A stretch of 64,000 bases of DNA from Planktophila grossartii (GTDB lineage: Bacteria > Actinomycetota > Actinomycetes > Nanopelagicales > Nanopelagicaceae). The notes below the pieces were generated by a model that ran no database searches, was not told the origin of the DNA, and saw only the letters and a program-made list of their open reading frames with translations. A program made the position numbers and the translations under genes. Below, in pieces: positions 31,493-40,576 of this stretch (within the stretch, counting starts at the first letter, position 1; each line of letters begins with the position of its first letter). The stretch spans positions 1,178,001 to 1,242,000 of the forward strand of contig OZ248345.1 in NCBI GenBank assembly GCA_965234365.1, in the 5' to 3' direction.

Positions 31493-32790
31493 TAAGCGTT
31501 TGCCCATTCTTTTCCATGTGGGAAAGTGAAGTCAGCAATTGATTGTGCGTGCATTTCTCCGCCAGTGCCTGGATCGACAGGTGGCATGTAATACGCCTTC
31601 TGAATATTTGTTGGAACAACAAAGTGTTCGTGCAAGTGATCAACGAATTCAACGACGCGTCCTGCATGGTGGCCAGTAACAGCAACAGCATCAAACATTG
31701 CAAGGTGCTGAACGAGTTCACAGAGTCCGACTCCACCTGCGTGAGGACAGACAGGGACTCCGAACTTTGCAGCCATCAAGATGTTTGCAATGTTCTCGTT
31801 GACGCCAGCAACACGTGTTGCATCGATCTGCATAAATGAGAATGACTTCGCTTGAAGCATCTGCTTGAAGAGGATGCGGTTCATGCCGTGCTCACCTGTT
31901 GCAACGCGAACAGGTGCAATCGCCTTTGCAATGGCTGCATGGCCAAGAACATCATCTGGGTTTGTTGGTTCTTCTACCCAGTGAAGATTGACATCTCCGA
32001 TGCCCTTAATCCACTCGATAGCTTGATTAACGTCCCATACCTGGTTTGCATCAATGGCGATCTTGATATCTGGGCCCACAGCTTCACGCGCAAGACGAAG
32101 GCGTCGCTTGTCATCTTCAAGAGAGCCGCCGCACTTCAATTTAATAAGTGTGTACCCGTCTGCAACTGCCTCCTTTGCAAGGCGGACCATCTTTTCATCG
32201 CTATAGCCGAGCCACCCTGGAGTTGTTGTGTACGCAGGTAGACCTTCAGAGCGAAGCTTTGCTTCATTGGCAGCGCGTTGTGGCTCTGCCTTGCGAAGGA
32301 TTTCGAGAGCTTCTTCAGGAGTAAGGGCATCGGTGATGTAACGGAAATCTACGAGCTCGACAATCTGTTCTGGTGTGAGATCAGAGAGGAACTTCCACAA
32401 AGGTTTCTTTGCATGTTTTGTCACAAGATCCCATGCAGCGTTTACAACTGCACCGGCTGCCATCTGAGTGACACCCTTTTCTGGCCCGAGCCAGCGAATC
32501 TGTGAATCGCGAACCAAGCTGCGCGCGAAGTCACCCATGCTTGTTGCGAGGTCTGCAATGTCGCGACCAACTGCGTAAGGAGCAAGTTGAGCAATCATGT
32601 CGCACTGCAAATCATTTCCGCGGCCACATGTAAATACAAAGCCGTGGCCTTGAAGTGAAGGGTCATCTGTTTCGAGGATAAGAAGGGCTGCCGAATAATC
32701 TGGTTCCTTATTCATTGCATCGGATCCATCGAGACCACGTGAAGTTGGGAATCGAACATCAACAGTTTTAAATCCAGTTACCTTAGGCAT
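31492..32790 (-). CDS. L-fuconate dehydratase, enolase superfamily
   Basis: The 432-residue protein matches the FucD/ENOSF1 family, which dehydrates L-fuconate (or L-rhamnonate-like acids) to the 2-keto-3-deoxy acid with Mg2+. Seen: N-terminal VDVRFPTSRGLDGSDAMN, the KxK acid/base motif in TLIKLKCGG near 222, metal ligands IDANQVWDV near 250, WVEEPTNPDD, ATGEHGM, and the His in CPHAGGVGLCE near 354. It opens a two-gene operon with the SDR and is divergent from the aldose dehydrogenase. Confidence 0.9.
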   Translation of the reverse strand: MPKVTGFKTVDVRFPTSRGLDGSDAMNKEPDYSAALLILETDDPSLQGHGFVFTCGRGNDLQCDMIAQLAPYAVGRDIADLATSMGDFARSLVRDSQIRWLGPEKGVTQMAAGAVVNAAWDLVTKHAKKPLWKFLSDLTPEQIVELVDFRYITDALTPEEALEILRKAEPQRAANEAKLRSEGLPAYTTTPGWLGYSDEKMVRLAKEAVADGYTLIKLKCGGSLEDDKRRLRLAREAVGPDIKIAIDANQVWDVNQAIEWIKGIGDVNLHWVEEPTNPDDVLGHAAIAKAIAPVRVATGEHGMNRILFKQMLQAKSFSFMQIDATRVAGVNENIANILMAAKFGVPVCPHAGGVGLCELVQHLAMFDAVAVTGHHAGRVVEFVDHLHEHFVVPTNIQKAYYMPPVDPGTGGEMHAQSIADFTFPHGKEWANA

Positions 32791-32838
32791 GACATCCCTT
32801 TACTTGTTTGAAAACTGACTCTTCGCTTGAACTACAAA

Positions 32839-32850
32839 ATCATATATGAT
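32839..32850. promoter_or_regulatory. 12-bp palindrome overlapping a leaderless -10
   Basis: ATCATATATGAT is a perfect palindrome in the divergent promoter region of the fucose cluster. Its right half contains TATGAT (32845-32850), followed by six bases and the ATG at 32857. A repressor bound here would block the aldose dehydrogenase operon and could affect the divergent gene. The size and AT-rich centre suit a GntR/FCD-type site, which is inference. Confidence 0.5.
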
Positions 32851-32856
32851 GAATTT

Positions 32857-33834
32857 ATGGCGCGATATAGCGAAAAAGTTAAATTAAAGCGTTCAAATCT
32901 TGAAGTGACTCGTATGGGGTTAGGTACTGCCCCACTCGGTGGATTATTTAAATCTGTTACCGATAAAGATGGTGAAGATCTTCTCAATACTGCGCTCGAT
33001 CTTGGTATTAACTATTTCGATACTGCTCCTCAATATGGCCATGGCGTTGCTGAAATACGCGTAGGCAAGGCCCTTCGCGGTGCAAAGACTCCATTTATTA
33101 TTGAAACTAAGGTTGGTCGCGTTCTCCGCCATGTCGAAGGCGTCGAACCAGAGAAATGGTTCCCTGATGCGCCTAAAAATATCGTTCCTGTTTACGACTA
33201 TTCAGGGGCGGGAATCAAACAAGCATTCGAAGAGAGCCTAGAACGTTTAGGCCTTCCACATATTGATATCGTCTTGATGCACGATGCCGAGGATTACATC
33301 AAGGAAGCTACTGAAAATGCATTTCCGGTTCTCGCAGATCTTCGCTCTCAAGGCCTCATTAAAGCTATTGGCTTAGGTATGAACTATGTCGAACCTGCTC
33401 TCGAAATCATGAAGGGCACAGATCTCGACATCGCATTGATTGCAGGTCGATTTACTCTCCTTGATCAAGTCGCGCAGAACGAACTCTTCCCTTATGCGCT
33501 TAAGAACAACATTGATATTTCTATGGGTGGGGTTCTTAACTCAGGTGTACTGGCCAACCCAGTTGCCGGAGCTACATATAACTATCTTCCTGCTTCTGAC
33601 GAAATTATTGCTCGCGCAAAAGCAATCTGTGATTTCTTAAAGGAGCGCGATGTGCCGCTACTTGCCGCAGCTCTTCAATTCCCTCACCGCCATCCCGCTG
33701 TTACTTCGGTCATTGTTGGACCTCGCAATCGCGAAGAACTAGAAGCTAATGTCGAAAACTTTGAGCACAAACTTCCAGATAATCTTTGGAGCGAGCTTGA
33801 AGACGCTGGCCTGATTGCGAAGTTGGCCGTATGA
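32857..33834 (+). CDS. Aldo/keto reductase, probable L-fucose (D-threo-aldose) 1-dehydrogenase
   Basis: A 325-residue TIM-barrel NAD(P) oxidoreductase. The catalytic tetrad is visible: Asp and Tyr in YFDTAPQYGHG (near 47-52), Lys in IIETKVGR and His in DIVLMHDAED. This AKR subgroup includes D-threo-aldose/L-fucose dehydrogenases that make the lactone. ATG 32857 is used because of the leaderless -10; TTG 32827 is possible but unsupported. It overlaps the mutarotase gene (ATGA). Confidence 0.88.
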   Translation: MARYSEKVKLKRSNLEVTRMGLGTAPLGGLFKSVTDKDGEDLLNTALDLGINYFDTAPQYGHGVAEIRVGKALRGAKTPFIIETKVGRVLRHVEGVEPEKWFPDAPKNIVPVYDYSGAGIKQAFEESLERLGLPHIDIVLMHDAEDYIKEATENAFPVLADLRSQGLIKAIGLGMNYVEPALEIMKGTDLDIALIAGRFTLLDQVAQNELFPYALKNNIDISMGGVLNSGVLANPVAGATYNYLPASDEIIARAKAICDFLKERDVPLLAAALQFPHRHPAVTSVIVGPRNREELEANVENFEHKLPDNLWSELEDAGLIAKLAV

Positions 33835-34160
33835 CAATCAAACGTATCGGACAAGTTATCGGCATTAAGCCTGAGGAAATTGCAGAGTACGAACGTATTC
33901 ACGAAAATATCTGGCCAACAGTTGCAGCAACCCTTAAGCGTGCCAACATCCAGAATTACTCAATCTTTCGCTATGAAAACTTACTCTTCGCTTACATGGA
34001 GTACACCGGCAGAGATTACGAAGCAGATATGGCCCTTATTGCAGCAGATCCTGAAACCCAAAATTGGTGGAAGATCACTGCCCCAATGCAGGTGCAGGTC
34101 CCCGAAGCGCGCGATGGCGAGTGGTGGCATACCCTTCACCAGAACTTCCACCTCGACTAA
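33831..34160 (+). CDS. L-rhamnose/L-fucose mutarotase (RhaM-like)
   Basis: A 109-residue dimeric ferredoxin-like protein that interconverts the anomers of 6-deoxyhexoses. Seen: the N-terminal EEIAEYERIHENIWPTV with conserved His, IFRYENLLFAYMEY and the conserved WW pair in QNWWKITAPMQ. It is translationally coupled to the aldose dehydrogenase, which acts on one anomer, consistent with a shared substrate. Confidence 0.92.
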   Translation: MTIKRIGQVIGIKPEEIAEYERIHENIWPTVAATLKRANIQNYSIFRYENLLFAYMEYTGRDYEADMALIAADPETQNWWKITAPMQVQVPEARDGEWWHTLHQNFHLD

Positions 34161-34172
34161 CGAAGGATTGCA

Positions 34173-35015
34173 ATGAAATTCTCAGTACTTAAAACAAAAG
34201 ATTCTCAGTACCAGTTTGCAGTCACAGTCGATGGAGTGCACAAATCTCTTGATGGGCTTCCAACTCTTACCGAAGCTATGCACCTCACTCTCGCAGAACT
34301 CAAGGCGCGCACAGCAAAGACTGGCGCTGAAGTAACAGGCGAACTTGCTGCACCAATCGCCTCTGAAATTGAGCTGTGGGGAGCCGGAGTTACTTATCTT
34401 CGTTCACGAGATGCACGTAAAGAAGAGAGCGGCGTACCCGATGTTTATCAACGCGTCTACGAGGCAGACCGCCCAGAACTCTTCTTCAAATCAACTGCTG
34501 TTCGCGCGCGTGGAACTGGTGCGAATATCGGTATTCGTTACGACAGCGAAGCATCTGTTCCTGAACCAGAAGTTGCTATCTATATAAATAGGCATCGTGA
34601 AATTATTGGCTATGCCATCTGCAACGATGTCACTGCGCGTTCTATCGAAGGCGAAAATCCGCTCTACCTTTCTCAGGCAAAGATTTATATTGGCTCAACT
34701 TCAATTGGCCCAGATATCACTCCTGCATGGCTGGCTCCTGCAGCTAAGGAGATGAGCATCAAGGCGAAGATTCTCCGTGGTTCCGCTTTGGTCTGGGAGG
34801 CGGAGACATCACTCGGTGCACTCAATCGCACACTGGAAGATCTAGTGGATTACGTCTTTAGATGTCAGGACTTCCCACATGGATTAATTCTTTCGACAGG
34901 AACCGGCATCGTTCCACCGATGGATATTGCACTTGCTGCCGGAGATATCGTCGAGATCGATGTTGCAGGCGTTGGAGTACTTTCAAACCCAGTAGTTGTT
35001 ATCCCTGAAAGGTAA
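34173..35015 (+). CDS. FAH-family hydrolase, probable 2,4-diketo-3-deoxy-fuconate hydrolase
   Basis: The 280-residue protein has a fumarylacetoacetate-hydrolase C-terminal domain: ELWGAGVTYLRSRDARKEE, RPELFFKSTAVRARG, SVPEPEVAIYINRHREIIGYAICNDVTARSIEGENP (metal-binding Glu/Asp) and LILSTGTGIVPP. In C6-deoxysugar pathways such enzymes split the 2,4-diketo acid into pyruvate and lactate. That substrate is inferred from the cluster. It starts 12 bp after the mutarotase with GAAGGA as ribosome site. Confidence 0.87.
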   Translation: MKFSVLKTKDSQYQFAVTVDGVHKSLDGLPTLTEAMHLTLAELKARTAKTGAEVTGELAAPIASEIELWGAGVTYLRSRDARKEESGVPDVYQRVYEADRPELFFKSTAVRARGTGANIGIRYDSEASVPEPEVAIYINRHREIIGYAICNDVTARSIEGENPLYLSQAKIYIGSTSIGPDITPAWLAPAAKEMSIKAKILRGSALVWEAETSLGALNRTLEDLVDYVFRCQDFPHGLILSTGTGIVPPMDIALAAGDIVEIDVAGVGVLSNPVVVIPER

Positions 35016-35020
35016 TAGCG

Positions 35021-35923
35021 ATGTCTGAGATCAAGGTTTGGACTCAATGGTCTGACCTTGCTGCGCCACCAGGAATTACTTTGCTCTCCCCCGAGAATTT
35101 CCCACTTGATTCATCGGACCTTTCAGAGATCGATTTCTATGTTCCTCTCTATATGGGAGGAGCAAAGGCGCTTTCGTATGCAGCGCAGATGCCGAACTTG
35201 AAAACACTTCAGATGCTCAATGCGGGTTATGACGACGCGCTTGCCTATCTGCGCCCCGGCATCACTTTATGTAATGCCCGTGGTGTTCATGATGCTTCCA
35301 CCGCAGAACTTGCAGTCGGTTTAGCCATCTCTTCTCGCCGTGGATTTCCAGAATTTATGCGCGAGCAGATAGCAGGCAATTGGAGCCACCATCGCACCGC
35401 TGCATTAAGTGATTCAAAGATTGGAATCGTCGGATTCGGTTCTATCGGAAAGAAGATTGCCCAGAATCTATCCGGCTTTGAAGTTTCAATTACCGCATTT
35501 ACTCAATCGGGTCGCGATGGATCTCTCACGATTGATCAGCTCGATAGCCACCTACCGAATTTAGATATCGTGATTTTGATTCTTCCTCTCTCGGATTCTT
35601 CGCGCCATCTCTTTAATGCAGAACGACTATCGAAGATGAAGGATGGGGCACTACTCATCAACGTTGCTCGCGGTCCTGTTGTAGATACAGATGCGCTCGT
35701 GAAGGAACTTAACTCAGGACGTATCTTTGCTGCGCTAGATGTTACTGACCCCGAACCTCTTCCATCGGATCATCCACTTTGGAGCGCAAAGAATGTGCAG
35801 ATAGTTCCTCACGTTGGTGGAAATTCCGAAGCTTTCGAACCTCGCGGTAGAGCGCTGATTGAGTCTCAATTGAAGTTACTTGCGGCAGATAAGCCTCTTG
35901 AACATGTTGTTGCGCAAGGATAA
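35021..35923 (+). CDS. D-isomer-specific 2-hydroxyacid dehydrogenase
   Basis: The 300-residue NAD-dependent dehydrogenase has the nucleotide motif IGIVGFGSIGKKIA near 140, the catalytic Arg in NVARGPVVDTDAL, Glu in VTDPEPLP and His in VPHVGGNSEAF. It lies 5 bp after the FAH hydrolase in the same operon. It may oxidise or reduce a 2-hydroxy/2-keto acid product such as lactate/pyruvate or a deoxy acid; the substrate is not determined. Confidence 0.85.
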   Translation: MSEIKVWTQWSDLAAPPGITLLSPENFPLDSSDLSEIDFYVPLYMGGAKALSYAAQMPNLKTLQMLNAGYDDALAYLRPGITLCNARGVHDASTAELAVGLAISSRRGFPEFMREQIAGNWSHHRTAALSDSKIGIVGFGSIGKKIAQNLSGFEVSITAFTQSGRDGSLTIDQLDSHLPNLDIVILILPLSDSSRHLFNAERLSKMKDGALLINVARGPVVDTDALVKELNSGRIFAALDVTDPEPLPSDHPLWSAKNVQIVPHVGGNSEAFEPRGRALIESQLKLLAADKPLEHVVAQG

Positions 35924-35932
35924 TTTTCAACC

Positions 35933-36784
35933 ATGAGAATCGATTCGCATCACCACCTCTGGGATTTATCTATTCGTCCTCAAGAGTGGATGGTCGGCGA
36001 TGGAATGGATTCTGTCAGACGTAACTTTGACGCCGATGATCTTCGCAACGCTATCGCTGGAACCCGCATCGAAAGAACAATTCTCGTACATGCTACAACC
36101 ACCAATGCCGAAACATACGAGCTCTTAGCACTTGCTGAAGTTGATCCCACCATCGTTGGCGTTGTTGGGTGGCTACAAATTGATTCTCCTGACGCAATCG
36201 CAGATTGCGAAAAGTACCTACAAGCCACCGGAGCGAGTTATCTCAAAGGTATTCGCGATGTTGCGCAGGACCTTCCTGATTCCAATTACTTAGCAAAACC
36301 ACAATCAATTGCAACGGTGCAGCAACTTGGAAAGATGGGTTTGACCTACGACATTCTTACCAAGACTCCAGAACTCAAAGCTGCAATTGAATTAGTGAAA
36401 GCTTGCCCTGATGTGCAATTTGTTCTCGACCATATTTCAAAGCCGTATATTGCAAAAGAAGAAATTGAGCCGTGGAAATCTTTAGTTTCAGAACTTGCTG
36501 CTTTCGAAAATGTCTCCTGCAAGATTTCCGGAATGGTGACAGAAGCAAAGTGGAATCTCTGGAAGACGGAGGATTTCGCACCCTACGTCGATCACATCAT
36601 CGATAGCTTCACGCCACAGAGGCTGATGTTTGGCTCTGACTGGCCGGTGGCCTTGTTGGCTGCATCAAGTTATTCAGAGGTGGTTCACCTAGCTGAGGAC
36701 CTCACAGCAAAGTTCTCGGAAACAGAAAATGAACTTTTCTGGCTTGAAAATGCGATTACTGCATACAAGATAACAAAGCTGTAA
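35933..36784 (+). CDS. Amidohydrolase, probable L-fuconolactonase
   Basis: A 283-residue amidohydrolase-2 (COG3618-type) metal-dependent barrel. It starts RIDSHHHLWDLS (the HxH metal motif), with FVLDHISKPYI near 165 and the catalytic Asp in MFGSDWPVALL near 235. Relatives hydrolyse L-fucono- or L-rhamnono-lactone, the step between the aldose dehydrogenase and fuconate dehydratase here. It is the last gene of this operon. Confidence 0.87.
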   Translation: MRIDSHHHLWDLSIRPQEWMVGDGMDSVRRNFDADDLRNAIAGTRIERTILVHATTTNAETYELLALAEVDPTIVGVVGWLQIDSPDAIADCEKYLQATGASYLKGIRDVAQDLPDSNYLAKPQSIATVQQLGKMGLTYDILTKTPELKAAIELVKACPDVQFVLDHISKPYIAKEEIEPWKSLVSELAAFENVSCKISGMVTEAKWNLWKTEDFAPYVDHIIDSFTPQRLMFGSDWPVALLAASSYSEVVHLAEDLTAKFSETENELFWLENAITAYKITKL

Positions 36785-36821
36785 CGATTGGCCTTACCGC
36801 CAAGTAATTAGCCCGTTTCTC

Positions 36822-36850
36822 TTGAGCGCCACCCCTTGCCCACATAGGAT
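36822..36850 (+). promoter_or_regulatory. Predicted promoter of the ribose-type ABC operon
   Basis: TTGAGC (36822-36827), 17-base spacer, TAGGAT (36845-36850), start near 36857, 33 bases before ATG 36890. The -10 is identical to those before the CoA-binding gene and nuoA. Confidence 0.65.
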
Positions 36851-36889
36851 TCCCACACAGCAATTCCGCTGCTTTTGAAGGAGAAATAC

Positions 36890-37888
36890 ATGAAGAAAGG
36901 CCTCATCACAGTTGCTGCGTTGTCAGCACTGGCACTTGTAACTGGAACAGCAACTCCAGTTTCAGCTGCAGATAAGACTCTCAAGATCGAATTGATCTCA
37001 AAGGGCGAAACACACCAATTTTGGCAAGCAGTAAAGAAGGGCGCTGAAGAGCAAGCTGCGAAGATGAATGCAACTATTCACTTCCAGGGCCCAGCAGCAG
37101 AAACAATGATCGATAAGCAGCTCGAAATGCTTGATGCAGCAATTGCACTTAAGCCAGATGCAATCGGTTACGCAGCACTTGGTACAACACAGTCAGTGTC
37201 ACACCTCAAGGCTGCTAAGGATGCAGGAATTCCTGTATACATGTTCGATACAGCTGCAAGCTGCGATGGTGGAGTTCCTGCACTAGGACCAAACTCTGAC
37301 TGCGCACTTGGCGTTGCATATACAAACTCAACAGCTGCAGGTTCACTTGCTGCTGACACAATGGCTAAGTTGATCGGTAACAAGGGCAAGGTTCTTGTCG
37401 TTGGTCACTCACAGACAAACCAGACAGGTATCGACCGTGCAAACGGCTTTATCAACCGCATCAAGGCTAAGTACAAGGGCATCAAGCTCCTTACACCTCA
37501 GTACGCTGAAGGTGGAGATGCTCTCAAGGCACAGGAAATCGTTTCAGCAGCACTCGTTGCTAACAAGGACCTCAAGGGTGTCTACGGAACTAACGAAGGT
37601 GTATCAATCGGCGCTGGCCAGGCATTCAAGGCTGCAAAGCTTAAGAATGGCGCAGTTAAGTTGATCGGTTTCGACTCAGGAAAGCAGCAGATTGCAAACA
37701 TCAAGTCTGGTCTTCAGACTGGTGCAATCACACAGAGCCCAATGGGTATCGGTGCTAAGACTGTCGAAGCTCTCGTTAACTACGTACGTAACAAGACAGT
37801 TCCAAAGAACCTTATCGATACAGGTTTCTACTACTACGATAAGAAGAACATCACCGATCCAAAGGTCGCTGGTAACCTTTACGAATAA
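36890..37888 (+). CDS. Ribose-type ABC sugar-binding protein
   Basis: A 332-residue periplasmic-binding-fold protein of the RbsB class (CUT2 family). The Sec signal MKKGLITVAALSALALVTG ends near VSA (residue 26) with no lipobox. The two-lobe pattern is clear: KGETHQFWQAVKKGAEEQAA, DAIGYAALGTTQ, GIPVYMFDTAA, and IGFDSGKQQ late. ATG 36890 follows AAGGAG. Next to the deoxysugar genes, fucose or a related sugar is a likely ligand, though not proven. Confidence 0.92.
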   Translation: MKKGLITVAALSALALVTGTATPVSAADKTLKIELISKGETHQFWQAVKKGAEEQAAKMNATIHFQGPAAETMIDKQLEMLDAAIALKPDAIGYAALGTTQSVSHLKAAKDAGIPVYMFDTAASCDGGVPALGPNSDCALGVAYTNSTAAGSLAADTMAKLIGNKGKVLVVGHSQTNQTGIDRANGFINRIKAKYKGIKLLTPQYAEGGDALKAQEIVSAALVANKDLKGVYGTNEGVSIGAGQAFKAAKLKNGAVKLIGFDSGKQQIANIKSGLQTGAITQSPMGIGAKTVEALVNYVRNKTVPKNLIDTGFYYYDKKNITDPKVAGNLYE

Positions 37889-37920
37889 GTCTTAATTGAC
37901 TCATTTGTAAGATATTTAAG

Positions 37921-37954
37921 GCATGATGGCCGGGAGCAATCTCGGCCATCATGC
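37921..37954 (+). terminator. Hairpin after the binding-protein gene
   Basis: GCATGATGGCCG (37921-37932) pairs perfectly with CGGCCATCATGC (37943-37954) around 10 bases and is followed by TTTATTATT. It probably stops part of the transcription so that binding protein exceeds the ATPase and permease, and may protect the upstream mRNA end. Confidence 0.75.
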
Positions 37955-38005
37955 TTTATTATTCGAATAGTTTCTTAAATTGCACATTGAGATTTTGGGG
38001 AAAAT

Positions 38006-39529
38006 ATGTCTTCAGCACAGCTCTTATCAGTCTCTGGCGTAAGCAAAGAGTTCCCAGGAGTTAAGGCGCTCAACAATGTGAGCTTCGATCTCAACGAGGG
38101 CGAAGTACATGCAATCGTTGGTGAAAACGGTGCTGGTAAGTCAACGCTCATGAAGATTCTCTCCGGTATCTATAAGAAGGATTCTGGAGATATCACCTAT
38201 AAGGGAAGTTCAGTAAGTATCCCTAATCCATTCGAAGCTCAGAAGCTTGGAATCAGCATCATCCACCAAGAACTAAACTTGATGCCACACCTCACTGTTG
38301 CTGAAAATATCTTTATCGGCCGCGAAGATCGATTCCCTGGCGGAGTCTTTCTCGATAACAAGAAGTTAGTAGAAGCTGCAGTAGCGCTCCTAGCCGAACT
38401 TGGATTGGCCCTTAATCCCAACGACATCGTTGGTGAACTCACAATTGCAAAGCAGCAGATGGTGGAAATCGCAAAGGCTGTCTCTTATCGCGGCTCTGTC
38501 ATCATCATGGATGAACCAACTTCTTCTCTTACTCCGGCTGAAACTGATGCGCTCTTTGCAATCATCCGCTCACTTAAAGCAGCTGGTAAGGGCGTCGTCT
38601 ATATCTCTCACCGCCTTGAAGAACTTGAGAAAATCACAGATCGCATTACCGTCCTACGCGATGGTGAATATGTACAAACTCTTAAGACCACAGAGACTTC
38701 AATTCCTGAAGTAATTTCACTGATGGTTGGCCGCAAGGTTGCTCAAGATCAGCGCCCTGAAAATCGCGTTATCGGCACCGAGATCGTTCTTCGCGTTGAA
38801 GGGCTTTCAGATCAGCACCTTCTCAAAGACATCTCCTTCGACCTCCGTAAGGGTGAAATTCTTGGCTTTGCCGGCCTCATGGGTGCAGGTCGCACAGAAC
38901 TCGCTCGCGCAATCATGGGAGCTGATCCAAAAACTGCGGGCACAATCACTCTTCACGGCAATGAGGTAAAGATTAAGCAACCATCTGATGCGGTGGCAGT
39001 AGGTATTGGATACCTTTCTGAAGACCGAAAGCGTTTTGGTCTGCTCCTCAACCAGGACATCACCTTCAACGTCATCCTCTCTTCTATTCCACGCTTCTCA
39101 AATAAATTTGGATTCCTCAAGGTGAAGTCAGCTGCCGGAATCGCTCGCGATGCCATCGCGCAGCTCCGTGTTCGCACACCTTCAGAACGTCAATTCCTTA
39201 AGAACCTTTCAGGTGGAAATCAGCAGAAAGTTGTTATCGCCAAGTGGCTCACACGCGATTGCGAAGTTTTGATCTTCGACGAACCGACTCGCGGAATCGA
39301 TGTCGGTGCTAAGGATGAGATCTACCGCCTACTGACCAAGCTTGCTGAAGAAGGCAAGTCCATCATCATGATCTCCTCCGAACTTCCAGAAGTTTTGCGC
39401 CTTTCCGACCGTATCGCCGTCATGTGCGATGGTCGCCTCACTGGAATTATTGATAATAAAGATGCAGATCAGAACGTCATCATGGAACTTGCAACCAAGT
39501 TCAGCGCCGGCCTTACCTCAGTTAACTAA
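38006..39529 (+). CDS. Ribose-type ABC ATPase (two fused ATPase domains)
   Basis: A 507-residue RbsA-like protein. Domain 1 has Walker A GENGAGKST near 42 and Walker B IIMDEPTSSL. Domain 2 has the degenerate Walker A GLMGAGRTE near 290, signature LSGGNQQKVVIAKWL and Walker B LIFDEPTRGID. The degenerate second site is normal in this family. It lies 117 bp after the binding protein, beyond a hairpin, and is followed by the permease. Confidence 0.96.
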   Translation: MSSAQLLSVSGVSKEFPGVKALNNVSFDLNEGEVHAIVGENGAGKSTLMKILSGIYKKDSGDITYKGSSVSIPNPFEAQKLGISIIHQELNLMPHLTVAENIFIGREDRFPGGVFLDNKKLVEAAVALLAELGLALNPNDIVGELTIAKQQMVEIAKAVSYRGSVIIMDEPTSSLTPAETDALFAIIRSLKAAGKGVVYISHRLEELEKITDRITVLRDGEYVQTLKTTETSIPEVISLMVGRKVAQDQRPENRVIGTEIVLRVEGLSDQHLLKDISFDLRKGEILGFAGLMGAGRTELARAIMGADPKTAGTITLHGNEVKIKQPSDAVAVGIGYLSEDRKRFGLLLNQDITFNVILSSIPRFSNKFGFLKVKSAAGIARDAIAQLRVRTPSERQFLKNLSGGNQQKVVIAKWLTRDCEVLIFDEPTRGIDVGAKDEIYRLLTKLAEEGKSIIMISSELPEVLRLSDRIAVMCDGRLTGIIDNKDADQNVIMELATKFSAGLTSVN

Positions 39530-39548
39530 TACGGGAAAAGAGAGATAC

Positions 39549-40565
39549 ATGTCAGAAGCACTCAGCGCAGCCAAGAAGGCTGAAGACGGCAACAAGGTTG
39601 CGGCATTTATTCGCCGTGAGATCGGGCGCGTTACTGCCCTTGCCAGCCTCGTCGTAATCTTCACCTTCTTCACCATCATGCGCCCTGTCTTTGCCTCTTG
39701 GGCAAACGTCTCAGGTGGAATCTTGATGTCAACAACCGTTATTGGTCTGATGGCAATCGGCGTCACCTTCGTCATCATCACAGGCGGAATCGATCTCTCT
39801 GTGGGTACATCGATGGCTCTCGTTGCAGTGATCACCGGAAAGACCGTGATGGCTATGCACCTCAACGTCTGGAGCGGAATTCTGCTTGGTATGTTGGTTG
39901 GAACAATCCTTGGAGCAATCAACGGAATCTTGATTACCGTCCTTAAATTACCTCCATTTATCGCAACGCTTGCGACGATGAAGGGCGCTCAGGGCTTGGC
40001 TTTGATCATCTCTGACCTCAAGCCAATCCTCTTCACTACCGATGTAAAGGGTTGGGATTCCATTGCTCAGGGAAATATCATCCCGAACTTCCCTAACGCG
40101 GTTCTTATCCTCCTCGTTGCAGCTGTAGTCGCTTCAATCATTCTCAATAAGACAGTTCTTGGCCGCTATACATTTGCAATCGGCTCAAATACAGAAGCGA
40201 CAAAGCTCTCTGGCGTAAAGGTCAACCGCTGGTTGGTCGCTATCTACGCACTCTGCGGTCTCTTCGTAGGTCTTGCAGCAGTTGTCATGACTTCACGTCT
40301 CGGTTCTGCGCAACCTGACCTTGGTCTTGGTTATGAACTTGAAGCAATCGCAGCGGTAATCATCGGCGGAACTTCACTTCTCGGTGGAAAGGGAACAATC
40401 TCCGGAACCATCATCGGTGCTTTGATCATGTCAGTCTTGATCAACGGACTTCGTATCCTTGAACTCCAGCAAGAGTGGCAGTACGTCGTTGTAGGCGCAG
40501 TTATCCTCCTCGCTGTTTATGGAGATAACGTCCGCCGTCGCCGTGCTGGTGAGACTACGCATTAA
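39549..40565 (+). CDS. Ribose-type ABC permease
   Basis: A 338-residue RbsC-like permease (BPD_transp_2 family) with about 8-10 membrane helices. The family block GGIDLSVGTSMALVAVITG lies near 82 and the late GGTSLLGGKGTISGTIIGALIM near 278. ATG 39549 is preceded by AAGAGAG. Readings further upstream lie inside the ATPase gene and are discarded. A strong terminator follows. Confidence 0.95.
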   Translation: MSEALSAAKKAEDGNKVAAFIRREIGRVTALASLVVIFTFFTIMRPVFASWANVSGGILMSTTVIGLMAIGVTFVIITGGIDLSVGTSMALVAVITGKTVMAMHLNVWSGILLGMLVGTILGAINGILITVLKLPPFIATLATMKGAQGLALIISDLKPILFTTDVKGWDSIAQGNIIPNFPNAVLILLVAAVVASIILNKTVLGRYTFAIGSNTEATKLSGVKVNRWLVAIYALCGLFVGLAAVVMTSRLGSAQPDLGLGYELEAIAAVIIGGTSLLGGKGTISGTIIGALIMSVLINGLRILELQQEWQYVVVGAVILLAVYGDNVRRRRAGETTH

Positions 40566-40576
40566 TTAACTTAATA

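Noticed and set aside
36788..36803. Small inverted repeat TTGGC/GCCAA after the amidohydrolase gene
   Set aside because: A five-base stem without a T-run is too weak to call a terminator.
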